The notes below the pieces were generated by a model. It was not told where the DNA came from, ran no database searches, and worked only from the letters and a program-made list of their open reading frames with translations. 53,974 nucleotides of DNA from an uncultured beta proteobacterium. GTDB lineage: Bacteria; Pseudomonadota; Gammaproteobacteria; Burkholderiales; Burkholderiaceae_B. Each line of letters starts with the position of its first letter. Position 1 is the first letter of the stretch. The position numbers and the translations under genes are program-made. This document shows, one piece after another, positions 32,050-42,134 of this stretch. The DNA lies in assembly GCA_903903735.1 (NCBI GenBank), contig CAIUZV010000068.1, positions 1-53,974 on the forward strand, given 5' to 3'.

Positions 32050-32936
32050 CGCGCGTTGCATTCATTGGTTTAGGAAATATGGGCGCCCCAATGGCGCAAA
32101 ATCTCATCAAGGCTGGCTTTAGCCTGACCGTATTTGATCTGGTGAAAGAAGCGGTTGATCAGCTTGTGAAAAGCGGTGCGACGGCAGCGGCTTCGGCTAG
32201 CGATGCTGTCAACGGCGCTGATGTCGTCATCACGATGTTGCCAGCCAGTAAACACGTGGAGGGGATCTATTTGGGATCAGAGGGTCTGCTCACCAAGATC
32301 GCGCCCAAGGCGTTAGTAATTGACTGCAGTACGATTGCAGCCGATTCTGCACGCAAGGTTGCCCGCGCGGCGGCCGATCGCGGGCTTGCGATGATCGACG
32401 CTCCGGTGTCAGGGGGAACCGGAGGAGCTATCGCAGGCACCTTGACGTTCATCGTTGGTGGGGAGCCTGCCGATCTCGAGCGTGCCCGTCCTTTGCTAGA
32501 AAAAATGGGTAAGAATATTTTTCATGCGGGCGCAGCAGGTGCCGGTCAGGTTGCAAAAATCGCAAATAATATGTTGCTGGGTATCGCAATGGCCGGCACA
32601 GCAGAGGCACTTGCTCTCGGTGTGGCCAATGGCTTAGATCCCAAAGTACTTTCTGAAATCATTTCGAAGAGTTCTGGTCGCACGTGGGCGATTGAACTGT
32701 ACAACCCATGGCCAGGCGTGATGGACAACGTTCCTGCATCGAAAGGCTATGCGGGCGGATTTGGAGTGGACTTGATGCTCAAAGACTTGGGACTCGCTGC
32801 TGAAGCCGCTGTCAGCACACAGTCTGTCATTGCACTGGGCGAGCTAGCGCGTAATTTGTTCGCGATGCACAGCGTCCAAGGTAGCGGCAAGCTTGATTTC
32901 TCAAGCATTGTGAATTTGGTTAAGCGCGATGAGTAA
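32046..32936 (+). CDS. mmsB: 3-hydroxyisobutyrate dehydrogenase
   Basis: VAFIGLGNMGAPMAQNLIKAGFSLTVFDL...DAPVSGGTGGAIAGTLTFIVGG...GAAGAGQVAKIANNMLLGI. Confidence 0.93.
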   Translation: MTRVAFIGLGNMGAPMAQNLIKAGFSLTVFDLVKEAVDQLVKSGATAAASASDAVNGADVVITMLPASKHVEGIYLGSEGLLTKIAPKALVIDCSTIAADSARKVARAAADRGLAMIDAPVSGGTGGAIAGTLTFIVGGEPADLERARPLLEKMGKNIFHAGAAGAGQVAKIANNMLLGIAMAGTAEALALGVANGLDPKVLSEIISKSSGRTWAIELYNPWPGVMDNVPASKGYAGGFGVDLMLKDLGLAAEAAVSTQSVIALGELARNLFAMHSVQGSGKLDFSSIVNLVKRDE

Positions 32937-32939
32937 GCA

Positions 32940-33974
32940 CTAAGCGGGTCGGATCGCGTAGGGCAGTGCTTGCAGGGCAACGCGGGGTCCGTCGGCTGCG
33001 CCGATCGCGAGTACATTGCGATCCATCGCATCAAAGGGTGCTTCAAGCAGGAGCCAGGAGGTTTGGCCTGCGTTCGATATATTGATGATGCGCCCACAAG
33101 GTTCATCGCCCTCGTAGACATCCACTCCAGGCGCGATGGTGGCGCTGAGCGGAACATCTAGGCGAGCAAGCGTCATCCGACGCTTGAGTGTGCCACGGTA
33201 ATGGCTACGTGCCACAATCTCTTGGCCCGGGTAGCAGCCTTTTGTAAAGCTCACGCCCTGTATTAAATCCAGATTAAGTGTCTGAGGAATAAAGAGATCC
33301 TGGGTCTTAGCTTCGATCCAGGGCAGCCCCTGTTGAATGTCGGTGGAGAACCACGAGGATGCCTCGCCTGCTTGAAGCGTTTGCGTCAGCGCCGTCCAGT
33401 TCAGGACCGATGCTTCAGCGCCTTGCTCTGACGCCAGCCACCACCAACGATGCGTGCCTAACGACGCTGGAGCTGCGATCCAGGTCCCGCTCGTCGTGTG
33501 TAAAGCTTGCCATGGCGTCAAGGGCAAGTCGTGTGCTAACGCTGACCGCAGGCTATCTAGCGCGTGACTGGGTGTAAACACTCCGGCGACGCTGATCGCT
33601 GTTGGCGTGATCTTGACCTTTGATCGAAGGACAAACATCGACAACCGTTTGGAGACAGCGGCAGCGATGTCATTGCGTAAGACAATGGAGATATTGTGTG
33701 AGGCCGCATTTGCGGGATCTAGCGGCCCTTGACTAAAGACACCCGTTGCCAATAAACGCCCCTGTGCGGTGCAGTAGCCAGCCAAGCAGGCTGAGCCTAA
33801 ACCTTGCGCTGCAAGATCGTTGGTGATCTGTCCCTGAAGAAAACTAAGAGCGTCTTCGCCCTTGGCGGCCAATACACACAACTCTTCGTCCAGGCGATGT
33901 ACGGTGATCGCGCTTGTAGGCGAGGTTGGTGAAGGTTGAGCGGAGCGTGAGGCATGATAAAAAAATGGATGCAT
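32940..33974 (-). CDS. ygfZ: YgfZ/GcvT-like tRNA-modifying folate-binding protein
   Basis: FLQGQITNDL...TKGCYPGQEIVARSHYRGTLKRRM signature. Confidence 0.92.
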   Translation of the reverse strand: MHPFFYHASRSAQPSPTSPTSAITVHRLDEELCVLAAKGEDALSFLQGQITNDLAAQGLGSACLAGYCTAQGRLLATGVFSQGPLDPANAASHNISIVLRNDIAAAVSKRLSMFVLRSKVKITPTAISVAGVFTPSHALDSLRSALAHDLPLTPWQALHTTSGTWIAAPASLGTHRWWWLASEQGAEASVLNWTALTQTLQAGEASSWFSTDIQQGLPWIEAKTQDLFIPQTLNLDLIQGVSFTKGCYPGQEIVARSHYRGTLKRRMTLARLDVPLSATIAPGVDVYEGDEPCGRIINISNAGQTSWLLLEAPFDAMDRNVLAIGAADGPRVALQALPYAIRPA

Positions 33975-34033
33975 GGCACTTTATGGGGCAAAACGGTTGG
34001 AATCAACGCAGACCATATTAAACTGTCAGCCTC

Positions 34034-35056
34034 ATGAATGCGCTCAATAAACTTCTCCTTTATCTGGTATTGCCAGTCGTTTTGTTGCTCTGCGCCGCTG
34101 CGGCCGTGGGCTATCACTGGGTGACGCGGCCGCTGGCGCTTCCAAGCGAAAAGATCGATCTGTTGGTCCCTGCAGGCGCCACACCAGTCGGTATTGCTCG
34201 GCTACTGAACCAAGCGGGTGTCAATATTCATTCAGGAGCGTTTGTGCTGCTTGCCAGGGCGACGGAGCTTGATAAAAAGCTTAAAGCAGGCGGCTATCAA
34301 ATTTCCCGTGGAGACAGCATTTTGACTGTCCTTCGTCGGATTGCGCTTGGAGAAGTGACATCCAGACAGATAACGATCGTAGAGGGATGGACGCTCAAAC
34401 AAGTCCGGGCAGCAATTTTAAACAATCCGGATATTAAAAAATCAGAACCGGTATGGACTGAGCAGACCATACCAAGATTGATTGAGGGGGGTACTGCGCT
34501 AAAGTCCTATCCTCCCGAGGGATTATTATTTCCGGATACCTATATATTTTCAATTGGTACGCTCGACACCGATATCCTCGAACGTGCAGCGCGCATCCAA
34601 CAAAAAGTACTTGATAAGGCCTGGCAGGGGCGTCAAGAAGGGCTGCCTTTGAGGTCACCTTATGAAGCGCTTATTCTCGGTTCGATCGTAGAAAAGGAAA
34701 CCGGAAAGTCCTCTGACCGAGCACGTATTGCAGGTGTATTTATCAATCGGCTCAGACTGAATATGCCGTTGCAGACGGATCCGACGGTCATTTATGGGTT
34801 GGGGGATGGCTATACCGGGCGTTTGCGTAAGGTGGACCTGCAAACCGATACCCCTTGGAACACCTACACACGTAACGGACTGCCTCCAACGCCGATTGCG
34901 AGCGTTGGACTCGCCTCATTACAAGCGGCGCTACAGCCGGAAAAGCATGATTTTCTCTACTTCGTCGCGAAGGGGGATGGCTCGAGTGCGTTCGCCAAAA
35001 CCCTGCCCGAGCACAATCGAAATGTCGCACAGTACATACTAGGCCGTAAACCATGA
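34034..35056 (+). CDS. mltG: Endolytic murein transglycosylase MltG (YceG)
   Basis: [10 protein letters not shown]...[45 protein letters not shown]...[17 protein letters not shown]. Confidence 0.94.
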   Translation: MNALNKLLLYLVLPVVLLLCAAAAVGYHWVTRPLALPSEKIDLLVPAGATPVGIARLLNQAGVNIHSGAFVLLARATELDKKLKAGGYQISRGDSILTVLRRIALGEVTSRQITIVEGWTLKQVRAAILNNPDIKKSEPVWTEQTIPRLIEGGTALKSYPPEGLLFPDTYIFSIGTLDTDILERAARIQQKVLDKAWQGRQEGLPLRSPYEALILGSIVEKETGKSSDRARIAGVFINRLRLNMPLQTDPTVIYGLGDGYTGRLRKVDLQTDTPWNTYTRNGLPPTPIASVGLASLQAALQPEKHDFLYFVAKGDGSSAFAKTLPEHNRNVAQYILGRKP

Positions 35057-35688
35057 CGATGAAGCGCGGGTTGTTTTTGACCTTGGAGGGTGTCGACGGC
35101 GCAGGCAAGAGCACGCATGTGCAGTGGTTGGTGGACACCCTAGTCGCCTTGGGCCAGCCGGTGTTGTGTACCCGTGAACCCGGCGGCACCCCGATCGGTG
35201 AGAAATTACGTACATTGTTGTTGCATGACGCGATGACACTTGAGTGTGAAACCCTCCTAATGTTTGCGGCGCGTGCGGAGCACGTGCGCGCAGTCATCGA
35301 GCCTGCGCTCGCGGCGGGGACATGGGTGGTGTGCGACCGGTTTACCGATGCAACCTTTGCCTATCAAGGCGGCGGGCGTGAGCTCGGCACCGAGAGGATC
35401 GAAGCGCTCGAGCGCTGGGTGCATCCCGATCTACAGCCCGACATCACCTGGCTCTTTGACGTACCGCTTGAGGTCGCCCGAGAACGGTTAAACAGAACGC
35501 GAGACAAGGATCGGTTTGAGCAAGAAGCCGACGCGTTTTTTTTGCGCACGAGGCAAGTCTACCTAGAGCGTGCGGCCCAACAGGCTCGACGATTCCGTGT
35601 CGTGGATTCAACCCAGCCGATCGATTCCATCCGCGCTCAACTCCATCGCGAGCTAGTACGTTTGGTCAATAGTGGATCAGCGCGATGA
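35053..35688 (+). CDS. tmk: Thymidylate kinase
   Basis: [19 protein letters not shown]...[19 protein letters not shown]. Confidence 0.96.
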   Translation: MTMKRGLFLTLEGVDGAGKSTHVQWLVDTLVALGQPVLCTREPGGTPIGEKLRTLLLHDAMTLECETLLMFAARAEHVRAVIEPALAAGTWVVCDRFTDATFAYQGGGRELGTERIEALERWVHPDLQPDITWLFDVPLEVARERLNRTRDKDRFEQEADAFFLRTRQVYLERAAQQARRFRVVDSTQPIDSIRAQLHRELVRLVNSGSAR

Positions 35689-36764
35689 GCCACGCAGCGT
35701 TTTTCCCGTGGCAAATACAACTTGCGAAAGATTGGCTTGGTGCGCGCGATCGGTTTGCACATGCTTGGCTCATTCATGGACTGGCTGGAATTGGTAAACG
35801 GGAATTTGCGTTAGCGGCCGCTGCTGCCTTGCTGTGCGAGAGTCCACTGCATGGCTTAGCATGCGGAAAATGCTTGGCATGTGGCTGGTTATCCCATGGA
35901 AATCACCCGGACCTTAAGCGGATTCGTCCCGAAGCGCTCGCGCTCGAAGAGGGGATCGAAGAGGCGTTGGGCGAGGACCCGAGCGATAACGTGACGGAGG
36001 TTGTGGCGTCGGTCGGCTCCCCAAAAAAAGCACCATCTAAGGATATCCGAGTCGATCAGATCCGTTCGATGGAGCCTTGGTTTAATCATGCGACGCATCG
36101 AGGCGGTTGGCGCGTGGCTGTGATTTATCCGGCAGAGGCGCTCACGACAATTTCTGGCAACGCCTTGCTCAAAGTCTTAGAAGAGCCACCGCCTTCCACG
36201 GTGTTTTTGCTGGTCGCAGATGCTCCTGATCGTTTGCTGCCCACGTTGCTCTCTCGTTGCAGGCGCCTAGCGCTGCCCACACCGAGTCACGCGGAGGCGA
36301 TGCGTTGGCTAGCAGAGCAGGGAATCAAGTCGCCACAAGAATGGCTCTCAGCCTCGGGGGGAGCTCCCGTGCTGGCCCTTCGAGCAGCGCAGTCTGAGGG
36401 CAATGCTTGCCCAAGCTGGCTTGAAGGGTTGATGCAATCCCTTCAAACCGCACGCACAATTGATCTTGGCGCATTAGCAGATACGGTGGCCAAGTTTCCC
36501 ACCCCGTCATGGCTGGATGCGTTGTCTCGTGCCACCGTTGATTTGAATCTGGCCGCACAGGATTTAGCGCCGCGCTATTACCCTGGTCTGGGAAAAAGCA
36601 CCAAAGCGATTGCAAAAGGCTGTGACGCGAGAAAACTAAGTGATTTAGGAAAATGGCTTGCTGAGCAATCGCGAGTCGCTGGTCATCCCTTAAATGCGAA
36701 GCTATTTGCTCAGTCAGCCTTGCAGCGTGTGTTGGCGAGCTGTCAGCCTAGACCAAGCATGTAG
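35685..36764 (+). CDS. holB: DNA polymerase III subunit delta'
   Basis: [28 protein letters not shown]...[18 protein letters not shown]...[20 protein letters not shown]. Confidence 0.93.
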   Translation: MSHAAFFPWQIQLAKDWLGARDRFAHAWLIHGLAGIGKREFALAAAAALLCESPLHGLACGKCLACGWLSHGNHPDLKRIRPEALALEEGIEEALGEDPSDNVTEVVASVGSPKKAPSKDIRVDQIRSMEPWFNHATHRGGWRVAVIYPAEALTTISGNALLKVLEEPPPSTVFLLVADAPDRLLPTLLSRCRRLALPTPSHAEAMRWLAEQGIKSPQEWLSASGGAPVLALRAAQSEGNACPSWLEGLMQSLQTARTIDLGALADTVAKFPTPSWLDALSRATVDLNLAAQDLAPRYYPGLGKSTKAIAKGCDARKLSDLGKWLAEQSRVAGHPLNAKLFAQSALQRVLASCQPRPSM

Positions 36765-36802
36765 TTTTTGCTTCTTACTTATTACGTCTTGGACGATTTA
36801 CT

Positions 36803-37573
36803 ATGTTTGTGGACTCTCATTGCCATCTCGATTTTCCGGAATTAGCTGCGCAATTGCCTGAAATCTTAAAGAAGATGCAGAATAATCGCGTCTCGCATGC
36901 CTTGTGTGTGAGCGTCAATTTGCCTGATTGGCCTGGCCTGATGGCTATCGTTGAGCAGCATGATTCTCTGTGGGCATCTGTTGGTGTGCACCCCGATTAC
37001 GAGGACACTGTAGAGCCCGATGTTCACTTCCTAGTGGAGAACAGCCGTCATGCCAAAGTTGTCGCGATCGGTGAGACGGGATTGGACTATTTTCGTTTAA
37101 AGGGCGATCTGAGCTGGCAGCGTGAACGGTTTCGTACCCATATTCGCGCGGCGCGTGAGGCGAACTTGCCTTTGATTATCCACACTCGCTCGTCTTCGGC
37201 CGATACGATTTCGATCATGCGCGAGGAGAGCGCTCAGGATGCAGGTGGCGTGATGCACTGCTTTACCGAGTCCTGGGATGTGGCGTGTCAGGCGATGGAT
37301 TTAGGTTTCTATATCTCGTTCTCCGGGATTGTTACCTTTAAGAGTGCGAAGGAGTTGCAAGAGGTTGCAAGACGTATGCCCATAGATCGCATGCTGATCG
37401 AGACCGACGCACCGTACTTGTCGCCTGTGCCTTATCGTGGGCAGATGAACGATCCATCGAAGGTTATCCATGTTGCTGAAATGTTGGCCGAGTTACGTGG
37501 GGTCCCACTCGCGACGATAGAAGAGGCCTCCACAAGCAATTTCTTCAAATTATTCAGTAAGTTAAATAGTTAA
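36803..37573 (+). CDS. tatD: TatD family hydrolase
   Basis: MFVDSHCHLDFPEL...VAIGETGLDYF...RMLIETDAPYLSPVPYRGQMNDPS. Confidence 0.93.
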   Translation: MFVDSHCHLDFPELAAQLPEILKKMQNNRVSHALCVSVNLPDWPGLMAIVEQHDSLWASVGVHPDYEDTVEPDVHFLVENSRHAKVVAIGETGLDYFRLKGDLSWQRERFRTHIRAAREANLPLIIHTRSSSADTISIMREESAQDAGGVMHCFTESWDVACQAMDLGFYISFSGIVTFKSAKELQEVARRMPIDRMLIETDAPYLSPVPYRGQMNDPSKVIHVAEMLAELRGVPLATIEEASTSNFFKLFSKLNS

Positions 37574-37722
37574 TTTTATGTTAATTATTCAAAGTAAGTT
37601 ATTTAATGTGAATTATATGAAGTGAATTATCTTAAGTTCTAAATGAACTATTAATTATTCGAGAGTTTACTTTTAAAGTAGATTATATCTATCCGATACC
37701 AATATTTAGGCAGTCATCTAAA
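37574..37722. other. Strikingly AT-rich intergenic segment with direct repeats and small palindromes
   Basis: TTAATTATTC at 37581-37590 and 37651-37660; GTGAATTAT at 37608-37616 and 37622-37630; TACTTT-T-AAAGTA at 37668-37680. Confidence 0.7.
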
Positions 37723-38415
37723 ATGTATAGTCTTATAAAAATAATATCCGGTTTTTTTATATCTTTTTTACTTGCATTCCCAGCCGAAAATGCCTCGGCG
37801 CAGCCGTCTAGCCCTGCTGCGGTGAATGAGTACTGGCTGATGATCAAGAATGACAGAGACAGCGAGATGCGTACGCTCTTCCGCACAGGCTTTAACCCAA
37901 ACCGAAAGAATCCAGAGCAGCAACCTGCGTTGATATACGCTGTCCGCGAGGACTCTTGGCGCGCCTTTGACCTACTACTCGCTCACCCTAAGATTGATGT
38001 CAACTTAGCGAATCAGTACAACGAGACGCCGATTATGTATACGGCACTAATGGGTGACCTCGCTCGCACTCAAAAACTGATTGATAAAGGGGCGAGCGTA
38101 AGCCAACCAGGGTGGAACGCGTTGCACTACGCCACAGTCAAAAGCCAGTTGCCTGTCCTAAAGTTGTTACTAGCAAAAGGCGCATCCATCGACGAGGTGA
38201 ACCCCGATGGTGATACAGCGCTCATATTGGCCGTTCGCAACGGCAACATTGAAGTGATCCAAGCATTGATAAATGGCGGTGCTGACCCGACGGCCTCGAA
38301 CTTCAAGGCCCAAAACTCGATAGAAATTGCTCGGGAAAAGGGAAATGCCCAGTTGGCACAAGCGTTGGAGAAGATCGCACGTGAACGTCGTGCAAAGCAG
38401 TCAGCGCCAGAATAA
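37723..38415 (+). CDS. Exported ankyrin-repeat protein
   Basis: Signal peptide (IISGFFISFLLAFPAENASAQ) then ankyrin repeats (NQYNETPIMYTALMGDLARTQKLIDKGA; NPDGDTALILAVRNGNIEVIQALINGGADPT). Confidence 0.88.
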   Translation: MYSLIKIISGFFISFLLAFPAENASAQPSSPAAVNEYWLMIKNDRDSEMRTLFRTGFNPNRKNPEQQPALIYAVREDSWRAFDLLLAHPKIDVNLANQYNETPIMYTALMGDLARTQKLIDKGASVSQPGWNALHYATVKSQLPVLKLLLAKGASIDEVNPDGDTALILAVRNGNIEVIQALINGGADPTASNFKAQNSIEIAREKGNAQLAQALEKIARERRAKQSAPE

Positions 38416-38459
38416 TCTTTGCGAATGTCCCGCTTTGGTTCAAAGCGGCCTGATGCGCC

Positions 38460-39560
38460 TCAGTTAGAGCGTGGCATGAGCTCGGGCCGCAAGATTCCTT
38501 GTAGCTCTGAGTAAGGGATCATTAAGGTAGGCATCCCCAACGCATAGGGTCCGATCTCAAAGGGATCGTACGTAATAGCCATACCGTCCGCTAGCAGCGC
38601 GGCGTTTTCAGATGGCTTGAATGGCCACTTTTTGTCATACGCTTTGGGGTCGGCTTTAGCAAGGTCGTTTGTTTGCAGCCAGCGCGCATGCTGGCGTTTG
38701 AGCGCGGCCTCGAATGCAGGCATATTGTCAGATGGGATCATCGTTTGTAAATTGACGACGATGTCAGAGCGCGGCAACCAGTTCAAATATTGTGTAGTGG
38801 AGGTGCCATGGGCACCACCCGAGTAAATGTAGCTGTCAAGCTGCACGACGATGATCGTCGGTGTGGCACGCTTGAGTGCCGCGCGTAACAAAATCTCGTC
38901 GCGTGGTCGTGCGGTTGCCCAGAAATAATCGCTCAGCTGGCTGATTGTCTCGAAATTTTTTGCCTGGTTGCTCTCAATTTGTGCCATCGACAAGAGCGAC
39001 TGTTCAACAAAAGCGCTAAACCGTTCGTGCTCGGTAAAAATGAGACGCTCAAGCTTGATGGAGGGGCATTGCTTGCCAGTACATCCGGGCTTGGTTTGAA
39101 CCACCACTTGTTTTTTTGAGGGCTGTACACCTGGCACCTCACTTGTCTTGGGCGGGGTGGAACTTGGCGCCGCCGGCGCACGTGCAGAAGAAACTGGTGG
39201 GGGAGGGACGGAGGCTGGGCTCTTCGGAGGCGTTGTGGGAAGGGCAACAGGCATCCGTAGCGGGGTGGGTTGTGTGACACTTTGTGTGGTTGCGACGGGT
39301 GCGACTGGCTTGGCCGAGGTGGTGGTCTCGTTATATTGACTGCCGATATTGAAGGTGGCGCCGGAGCCAGTCTGAAATGTCGGGGCACCCGTATCAGCAG
39401 CGTCGGTCGACGAGGCGCTCGTAGTGGTTCGTGTAGTTGTCGGAGCCTTAGGCGATTGTGACGGGCTCGCCAGCGTAATGTCACCACTCGAACCTTGCGA
39501 GGAACAACCTGCGATCACAGTCAAAGCGCTCAGGCAAATGGTTAGTACAAATCGTCTCAC
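38460..39560 (-). CDS. Lipoprotein with C-terminal DUF3298/RsiV-like domain and Thr/Pro-rich linker
   Basis: Lipobox VIAGC; C-terminal SYIYSGGAHGTSTTQYLNWL...ALLADGMAITYDPFEIGPYALGMPTLMIPYSELQGIL. Confidence 0.8.
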   Translation of the reverse strand: MRRFVLTICLSALTVIAGCSSQGSSGDITLASPSQSPKAPTTTRTTTSASSTDAADTGAPTFQTGSGATFNIGSQYNETTTSAKPVAPVATTQSVTQPTPLRMPVALPTTPPKSPASVPPPPVSSARAPAAPSSTPPKTSEVPGVQPSKKQVVVQTKPGCTGKQCPSIKLERLIFTEHERFSAFVEQSLLSMAQIESNQAKNFETISQLSDYFWATARPRDEILLRAALKRATPTIIVVQLDSYIYSGGAHGTSTTQYLNWLPRSDIVVNLQTMIPSDNMPAFEAALKRQHARWLQTNDLAKADPKAYDKKWPFKPSENAALLADGMAITYDPFEIGPYALGMPTLMIPYSELQGILRPELMPRSN

Positions 39561-39575
39561 GTTGGCATTCCCTGT

Positions 39576-40091
39576 TTATTGATCAGCGGAAGTATAAGGG
39601 ACTGAAAGTGCCTGTTTAATGTTTTCACGCAGGGTGAGCGGTTTGGTCGCAGGGGCATAGCGGTCAACGACTTGCTGGTCACGAGCAACCAGAAACTTCG
39701 TGAAGTTCCATTTGATGGCTTCAGTGCCAAAGAGGCCTTTTTTCTCTTGTTTTAGCCATTCAAAAATCGGACTAGCGTTCGGACCATTTACCTCAACTTT
39801 AGCGAACATTGGAAAGGTGACATTAAATTGCGTTTCGCAGAACGCGGCGATTTCAGCGTTATCGCCAGGCTCTTGGTGACCGAACTGATCGCAGGGGAAT
39901 CCTAATACCGTGAAGCCTTGTGCGCCGAACTCTTGTTGTAGGACTTCTAGCTCAGCGTATTGCTTGGTGAAACCGCACTTTGAAGCGACGTTCACGAAAA
40001 GAAGCACCTGTCCCGCGTAGATTGAGAGTTGCTGCGGTTTGCCATCGATTGCGATGGCACTTAACTGTTCGAGGGACATAGTTGGCCTCAA
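39576..40091 (-). CDS. Glutathione peroxidase family protein
   Basis: NVASKCGFTKQYAELEVL...VLGFPCDQFGHQEPGDNAEIAAFC; Cys-type. Confidence 0.92.
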   Translation of the reverse strand: MRPTMSLEQLSAIAIDGKPQQLSIYAGQVLLFVNVASKCGFTKQYAELEVLQQEFGAQGFTVLGFPCDQFGHQEPGDNAEIAAFCETQFNVTFPMFAKVEVNGPNASPIFEWLKQEKKGLFGTEAIKWNFTKFLVARDQQVVDRYAPATKPLTLRENIKQALSVPYTSADQ

Positions 40092-41506
40092 GGAGCAAGG
40101 GAGGAGAATGCCTCAATCGCACGCAGCCGAGAGCTGCGCAGATCGACGCGTTGTGCAGGGTAGCCGATGGCCGAACGGGTCAACGGCAGTGGATCGTGAA
40201 TTTCCTTGGCGCTTAGATGCGCAAGCTCTGGGATCCAGTGCTTAATAAAGGCGCCTGTTGGATCAAAACGTTCTGATTGGCTAATCGGATTAAACACGCG
40301 GAAATAGGGTGCCGAATCTGCACCGGTCGATGCGCTCCACTGCCAACCGCCGTTATTGGCAGCAAGCTCGCCATCAATAAGATGTTGCATAAAAAAGGCC
40401 TCGCCCCGACGCCAGTCGATCAGCATATTTTTGGTCAAGTACATGGCAACAACCATACGCAAGCGATTGTGCATCCATCCAGTCCGTAATAGCTGGCGCA
40501 TGGCGGCATCAATCAGCGGGACACCAGTCTGACCGCTCGACCACGCGTTGAAGTCCTCGTCAGCGTCGCGCCAGACGATGGCATTTGTCTGTGGGCGCAT
40601 GGGCTGATGCATAGAAAGTTCAGGGTAGCCGTGCAGCAGATGCTGATAGAACTCGCGCCATAACAGCTCGCTGATCCAGGTGGTGATGCCTGGCTGTCCG
40701 GTACCTATCTCACCCTGATTACAGATCATGGCACGGTGCAAACATTGGCCAGCCGAAAGCAGGCCAGCGGCCAAATAGGGTGATAGCGTGCTCGTTCCCG
40801 GTAACGCGGGAATATCGCGGTCGCGCTGATAGTGATAAATCGCTTCCTCTGAGAACCGTTCTAGCCGCAGTTGCGCTTCTGTTTCGCTTGCTGGCCAGCC
40901 GTCGCGAATAGCTTGCGACACTTGTGCGCAATAGGGGAGACTGTCTGGAACTGGATCTGCTTTGACAGAGGGCAACTTCGCTTGCTTAGCGGGTCCTGGC
41001 GTCACTGCGTAAGGATGGTCTTCCAGTGCACGGCGGCAGGCACGCGAAAACGGTGTAAACACCCGGTAGTAGCTATCACCACCGGTCATGATGGTGCCTG
41101 GCTCAAGAAGCGTTGCGCCTAAGTGCCCGGTGAGCACGATCCCATGCTCTTTAAGCAGTTTGTAGCTGGCCCGGTCTCGATTGCGCTCGTTGAGGCCATA
41201 CTCACGGTTGCAATGTACGGAGTCAGCACCATGTTGTTGCGCGAACGTCAACAAAGCCTGCGGTACATTTTTCCACCGAGGTACGACAAGTAGTTTTAGC
41301 GGAATGTTCAGATTGGCCAAGTCGCCCGATAAGCTTTTGAGCGCACGCAGCCAGAATTGCACCTTGATTGGTGCGTCCTGATGGGACGCCCATTGCTCCT
41401 CAGAGATGATGAATAGTCCAATCGTTGGGCCCGTTGCCGCTGCAGCGTATAAGGCGGGCTGGTCATGAATCCGCAGATCGGTCCTGAACCAACAGATACT
41501 TGTCAT
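40088..41506 (-). CDS. phr: Deoxyribodipyrimidine photo-lyase
   Basis: WFRTDLRIHDQPALYAA...LSPYLAAGLLS...WRREAFF-type (WRRGEAFFMQHLIDGELAANNGGWQWSASTGADSAPYFRVFNP). Confidence 0.94.
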   Translation of the reverse strand: MTSICWFRTDLRIHDQPALYAAAATGPTIGLFIISEEQWASHQDAPIKVQFWLRALKSLSGDLANLNIPLKLLVVPRWKNVPQALLTFAQQHGADSVHCNREYGLNERNRDRASYKLLKEHGIVLTGHLGATLLEPGTIMTGGDSYYRVFTPFSRACRRALEDHPYAVTPGPAKQAKLPSVKADPVPDSLPYCAQVSQAIRDGWPASETEAQLRLERFSEEAIYHYQRDRDIPALPGTSTLSPYLAAGLLSAGQCLHRAMICNQGEIGTGQPGITTWISELLWREFYQHLLHGYPELSMHQPMRPQTNAIVWRDADEDFNAWSSGQTGVPLIDAAMRQLLRTGWMHNRLRMVVAMYLTKNMLIDWRRGEAFFMQHLIDGELAANNGGWQWSASTGADSAPYFRVFNPISQSERFDPTGAFIKHWIPELAHLSAKEIHDPLPLTRSAIGYPAQRVDLRSSRLRAIEAFSSLAP

Positions 41507-42081
41507 TTTGTCTGCTCGCGCCAGCGCTTCACTGCTGCAAGCGTACTAGAGACGTGTTGATCTGGATTCAGGCTCGCATGTGTGAAATAAATCTTTTGGT
41601 CCGGTGTCACCACATACGAAATACGGCTTGCCATGGCTGATGAGAAAAACATCGTAGCTTGGTAGGCTTTCATCGTCGTGCGGTCGAGATCTGCCCCGAC
41701 AGCAAACTTACCGCCACAGGGTCCAAGTGAGAACTTCTTAAGGGTCTCAATGTCATCGCCAGAAACGCCGATGACCGTTGCGCCGAGCGCCTGAAAGTCA
41801 TCCGTTGCCTGGGCGAAGAGGTTTGCTTCAATTGAGCATCCGCTGGTGAAGGCTTTTGGGTAAAAGTACACAATCACCGGACCGGTTTTCAGTGCTTCGG
41901 TGAGCGTGAAGGTGAACGTATTGCCAGCCAACGCTGCCGGCGCACTGAAAGCAGGGGCTGTGGCCCCCGGCTGCAGTTGTGCCCAGGCGACAGGCTGCAA
42001 ACAGAGCGTTGCAACTAAAATTGCTATAGCGCGCATACCAATGGGCATTTGATTTAGATCAAGTTGAAGTAGTTGTTTCAT
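41503..42081 (-). CDS. Exported peroxiredoxin (AhpC/TSA/BCP-like)
   Basis: Signal peptide; VIVYFYPKAFTSGCSIEANLFAQ; ATVIGVSGDDIETLKKF. Confidence 0.88.
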   Translation of the reverse strand: MKQLLQLDLNQMPIGMRAIAILVATLCLQPVAWAQLQPGATAPAFSAPAALAGNTFTFTLTEALKTGPVIVYFYPKAFTSGCSIEANLFAQATDDFQALGATVIGVSGDDIETLKKFSLGPCGGKFAVGADLDRTTMKAYQATMFFSSAMASRISYVVTPDQKIYFTHASLNPDQHVSSTLAAVKRWREQTK

Positions 42082-42134
42082 TCGTTTTTTAGCGTACAGT
42101 TACACGGTGAGAGCAATTTAGAAAAGGAGACGAC

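Noticed and set aside
38933-39487. 184-aa minus-strand ORF in an alternate frame of the DUF3298 lipoprotein gene
   Set aside because: Arg/Pro-rich alternate frame of a Pro/Thr-rich linker; the lipobox-bearing frame is convincing.
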